8,398 bases of DNA from Polynucleobacter meluiroseus (GTDB lineage Bacteria > Pseudomonadota > Gammaproteobacteria > Burkholderiales > Burkholderiaceae), in NCBI GenBank assembly GCA_943329505.2, contig CALQED020000040.1:1-8398 (forward strand), written 5' to 3'. This document shows, one piece after another, positions 7,231-8,398 of the stretch (its first letter is position 1; each line of letters begins with the position of its first letter). The notes below the pieces were generated by a model. The model saw only the letters and a list, made by a program, of their open reading frames with translations. It was not told the DNA's origin and did not search any database. The position numbers and the translations under genes were made by a program.

Positions 7231-7251
7231 GTATATATCATTGATATATAC
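7231..7251. promoter_or_regulatory. Palindromic operator of vapBC
   Basis: GTATATATCA (7231-7240) and TGATATATAC (7242-7251) are exact reverse complements around a single T. The site ends 15 bases before the vapB ATG and overlaps any plausible -10 region. VapB antitoxins of the AbrB-like class autoregulate by binding such palindromes with VapC, so this is very probably the autoregulatory operator. A possible -35/-10 pair is TTGCTA (7204-7209) with TAAAGT (7227-7232), but it is weak. Confidence 0.75.
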
Positions 7252-7254
7252 CAA

Positions 7255-7259
7255 AGAGG
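7255..7259 (+). promoter_or_regulatory. Ribosome binding site deciding the vapB start
   Basis: AGAGG lies seven bases before the ATG at 7267. It favours that ATG over the in-frame TTG at 7204, which would translate through the palindromic operator and add 21 residues with no counterpart in the family. Confidence 0.7.
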
Positions 7260-7266
7260 TGCAGTC

Positions 7267-7500
7267 ATGGATATAGCGCAAGTATTCAAAACTGGTCGAA
7301 GCCAAGCGGTCAGACTCCCTAAGGAGTATCGCTTTACAGACTCTGAAGTGACTGTTCAGCACTTTGCTGGCGGAGTGCTTCTTTTACCTAAAAACGGCTT
7401 ATTTACTACTATTTGCGCTTCTTTAGATAGTTTTGAATCAGGGCTCAAATTAACCCGTGAACAACCCGAACAACAAGATCGCGTGGAGATTGCTCCTTGA
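7267..7500 (+). CDS. vapB: VapB-type antitoxin (AbrB/MazE-like fold)
   Basis: A 77-residue antitoxin that should neutralise the VapC nuclease encoded next to it and repress their shared promoter. Residues 3-45 are the swapped-hairpin DNA-binding domain, with the recognisable core FKTGRSQAVRLPKEYRF (7-23). The C-terminal tail, rich in charged residues and glutamine (about 60-77), is the part that in this family lies across the toxin's active site. The length is typical. The start is set by the Shine-Dalgarno at 7255-7259 and by the operator upstream. The stop codon overlaps the vapC start in TTGA, which couples synthesis of the two proteins. Confidence 0.9.
   Translation: MDIAQVFKTGRSQAVRLPKEYRFTDSEVTVQHFAGGVLLLPKNGLFTTICASLDSFESGLKLTREQPEQQDRVEIAP
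7485..7488 (+). promoter_or_regulatory. Ribosome binding site for the TTG start of vapC
   Basis: GGAG inside the end of vapB lies eight bases before the TTG at 7497. The weak start codon and the overlap would keep toxin synthesis below, and dependent on, antitoxin synthesis. Confidence 0.55.
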
Positions 7501-7889
7501 TTTTGCTAGATACCAATATTTGTATCTACATCATCAATCAAAAACCTCCTACCGTTCTGGAGCGTTTCAAATCATTTAATGCTGGTGAGATTGGCGTCTC
7601 CAGCATTGTGGCTGCTGAGCTTGCTTTTGGAGTAGAAAAAACAAACTCAAGCAGAAATAAGCAGGCACTGAATTTATTTCTGGCGCCAATGACCATTGTT
7701 CCCTTTGACGCTGCGTGCATTTGGTCTTATGCCAGCTTGCGTTCTCATTTAGAAAAACAAGGGCAACCTATTGGCTCACTGGACACTATGATTGCAGCGC
7801 AGGCATTAGCCTTAGACTTGCCGCTTGTAACCAATAATCTGAAAGAATTTTCAAGAGTCCCTAAGCTAAAACTAGAAAACTGGGTTTAA
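7497..7889 (+). CDS. vapC: VapC toxin, PIN-domain ribonuclease
   Basis: A 130-residue single-domain PIN nuclease, the toxin of a type II toxin-antitoxin pair. The acidic metal-binding residues are present: D5 in LLDTN, E41 in AAELAFG, D96 in SLDTMIAA, and the final position in VTNNLKEF (N113/N114, E117). Asparagine near the last site and the ending LENW are usual in the subfamily whose characterised enteric members cut initiator tRNA in the anticodon loop; that target is inferred here. Translation starts at TTG, overlapping the vapB stop by four bases. The start is supported by MILLDTN, which puts the catalytic aspartate at residue 5 as usual. The gene looks intact and converges on fbp with a 16-base gap and no recognisable terminator. 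Confidence 0.92.
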   Translation: MILLDTNICIYIINQKPPTVLERFKSFNAGEIGVSSIVAAELAFGVEKTNSSRNKQALNLFLAPMTIVPFDAACIWSYASLRSHLEKQGQPIGSLDTMIAAQALALDLPLVTNNLKEFSRVPKLKLENWV

Positions 7890-7905
7890 GCTTTCGTAAG
7901 CCACT

Positions 7906-8398
7906 CTATGAATGGTAATGACGCAGACGATCAATTTCTTCTTTAGATCCTAGCATCACAGAGACACGCTCATGCAAATCAGTAGGCTGCAGGTCCATGA
8001 TGAGATCCGAACCATTAGTGGATGCACCGCCCGCCTGCTCTACCAAGAAACTCATTGGGTTGGCTTCATACATCAGTCGTAATTTGCCAGGCTTATGAGG
8101 CTCACGTTGATCCCAGGGATACATAAAGACCCCGCCGCGAGATAAAACACGATGCACATCGGCCACCATCGATGCGATCCAGCGCATATTGAAATCTTTT
8201 TCACGCGCTCCACCCTCACCAGCTAAACACTCTTCTACATAGCGGCGTACTGGATCTGCCCAGTGGCGCATATTCGACATATTGATGGCAAATTCTTTAG
8301 TGGAATGTGAAATTGTGACGGCGTCTTTAATGAGTAAGAACTCACCAGTGACTTTATTCAAAGTAAACATCACGACACCATCACCCAGGGTTAATGCC
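7906..8398 (-). CDS. fbp: Class I fructose-1,6-bisphosphatase (partial, N-terminus off the right edge)
   Basis: Hydrolyses fructose 1,6-bisphosphate to fructose 6-phosphate and phosphate, the committed step of gluconeogenesis, in the cytoplasm; class I enzymes are Mg-dependent. The visible 163 residues are the C-terminal half of a protein usually near 335 residues. The frame stays open to the edge of the window, so the GTG and ATG near 8368-8373 are internal codons. Recognisable blocks are [43 protein letters not shown] split around the conserved Lys and Glu, and [11 protein letters not shown]. They supply the substrate-binding Arg, Met, Tyr and Lys and the metal-binding Glu of the family. 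A Trp stands where many members have Tyr after that Arg. The gene is convergent with vapC and has no evident link to cyanophycin. Confidence 0.94.
   Translation of the reverse strand, partial: ALTLGDGVVMFTLNKVTGEFLLIKDAVTISHSTKEFAINMSNMRHWADPVRRYVEECLAGEGGAREKDFNMRWIASMVADVHRVLSRGGVFMYPWDQREPHKPGKLRLMYEANPMSFLVEQAGGASTNGSDLIMDLQPTDLHERVSVMLGSKEEIDRLRHYHS

Noticed and set aside
7204..7266. TTG at 7204 as the vapB start.
   Set aside because: Translation would run through the palindromic operator; the ATG at 7267 has a good Shine-Dalgarno and gives the family's usual length.
7890..7901. GCTT/AAGC hairpin between vapC and fbp as a terminator.
   Set aside because: The stem is only 4 bp and is not followed by a T-run in either direction.
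1..8398. CRISPR arrays, tRNA genes, insertion sequences.
   Set aside because: No regularly spaced repeats, no tRNA-like cloverleaf and no transposase or terminal repeats were seen on reading both strands.

Overview
The window looks like the chromosome of a betaproteobacterium of the Burkholderiales, most likely Polynucleobacter or a close relative. This is inferred from moderate GC, a tandem pair of cyanophycin synthetase genes next to a transporter typical of cyanophycin loci in that order, and the wording of the class I fructose-bisphosphatase. No rRNA or other taxonomic marker is present, so the genus is a judgement. All calls come from reading the sequence; no database search was possible.

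Layout: (1) Positions 1-2146, minus strand: an ABC exporter of the fused membrane-plus-ATPase type, cut by the left edge, with an unusual soluble N-terminal extension that ends in a four-cysteine zinc-ribbon-like motif. (2) Positions 2147-2348: a 202 bp divergent intergenic region with several inverted repeats and presumably promoters in both directions. (3) Positions 2349-7115, plus strand: two paralogous cyanophycin synthetase genes, 731 and 856 codons, joined with no gap (TAA directly followed by a TTG start), ending in a strong hairpin terminator at 7146-7175. (4) Positions 7267-7889, plus strand: a vapBC toxin-antitoxin pair with a perfect palindromic operator just upstream. (5) Positions 7906-8398, minus strand: the C-terminal half of class I fructose-1,6-bisphosphatase, cut by the right edge.

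Biology: cyanophycin is an insoluble nitrogen reserve polymer with an aspartate backbone and arginine side chains. The 856-residue protein has all the ATP-grasp and Mur-ligase motifs needed for polymerisation, but its N-terminal domain has lost part of a metal-site motif. The 731-residue protein is the mirror image. It keeps the N-terminal HxxEHxxxE motif, which in classical CphA1 makes short primers by hydrolysis, but its Mur-ligase half is visibly dead and its ATP-grasp half is altered. The most interesting reading of the window is that the functions of a classical three-site CphA1 have been split between two adjacent, translationally coupled genes. The divergently transcribed exporter, whose substrate is unknown, is probably part of the same physiology. 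The vapBC pair and fbp appear unrelated to cyanophycin.
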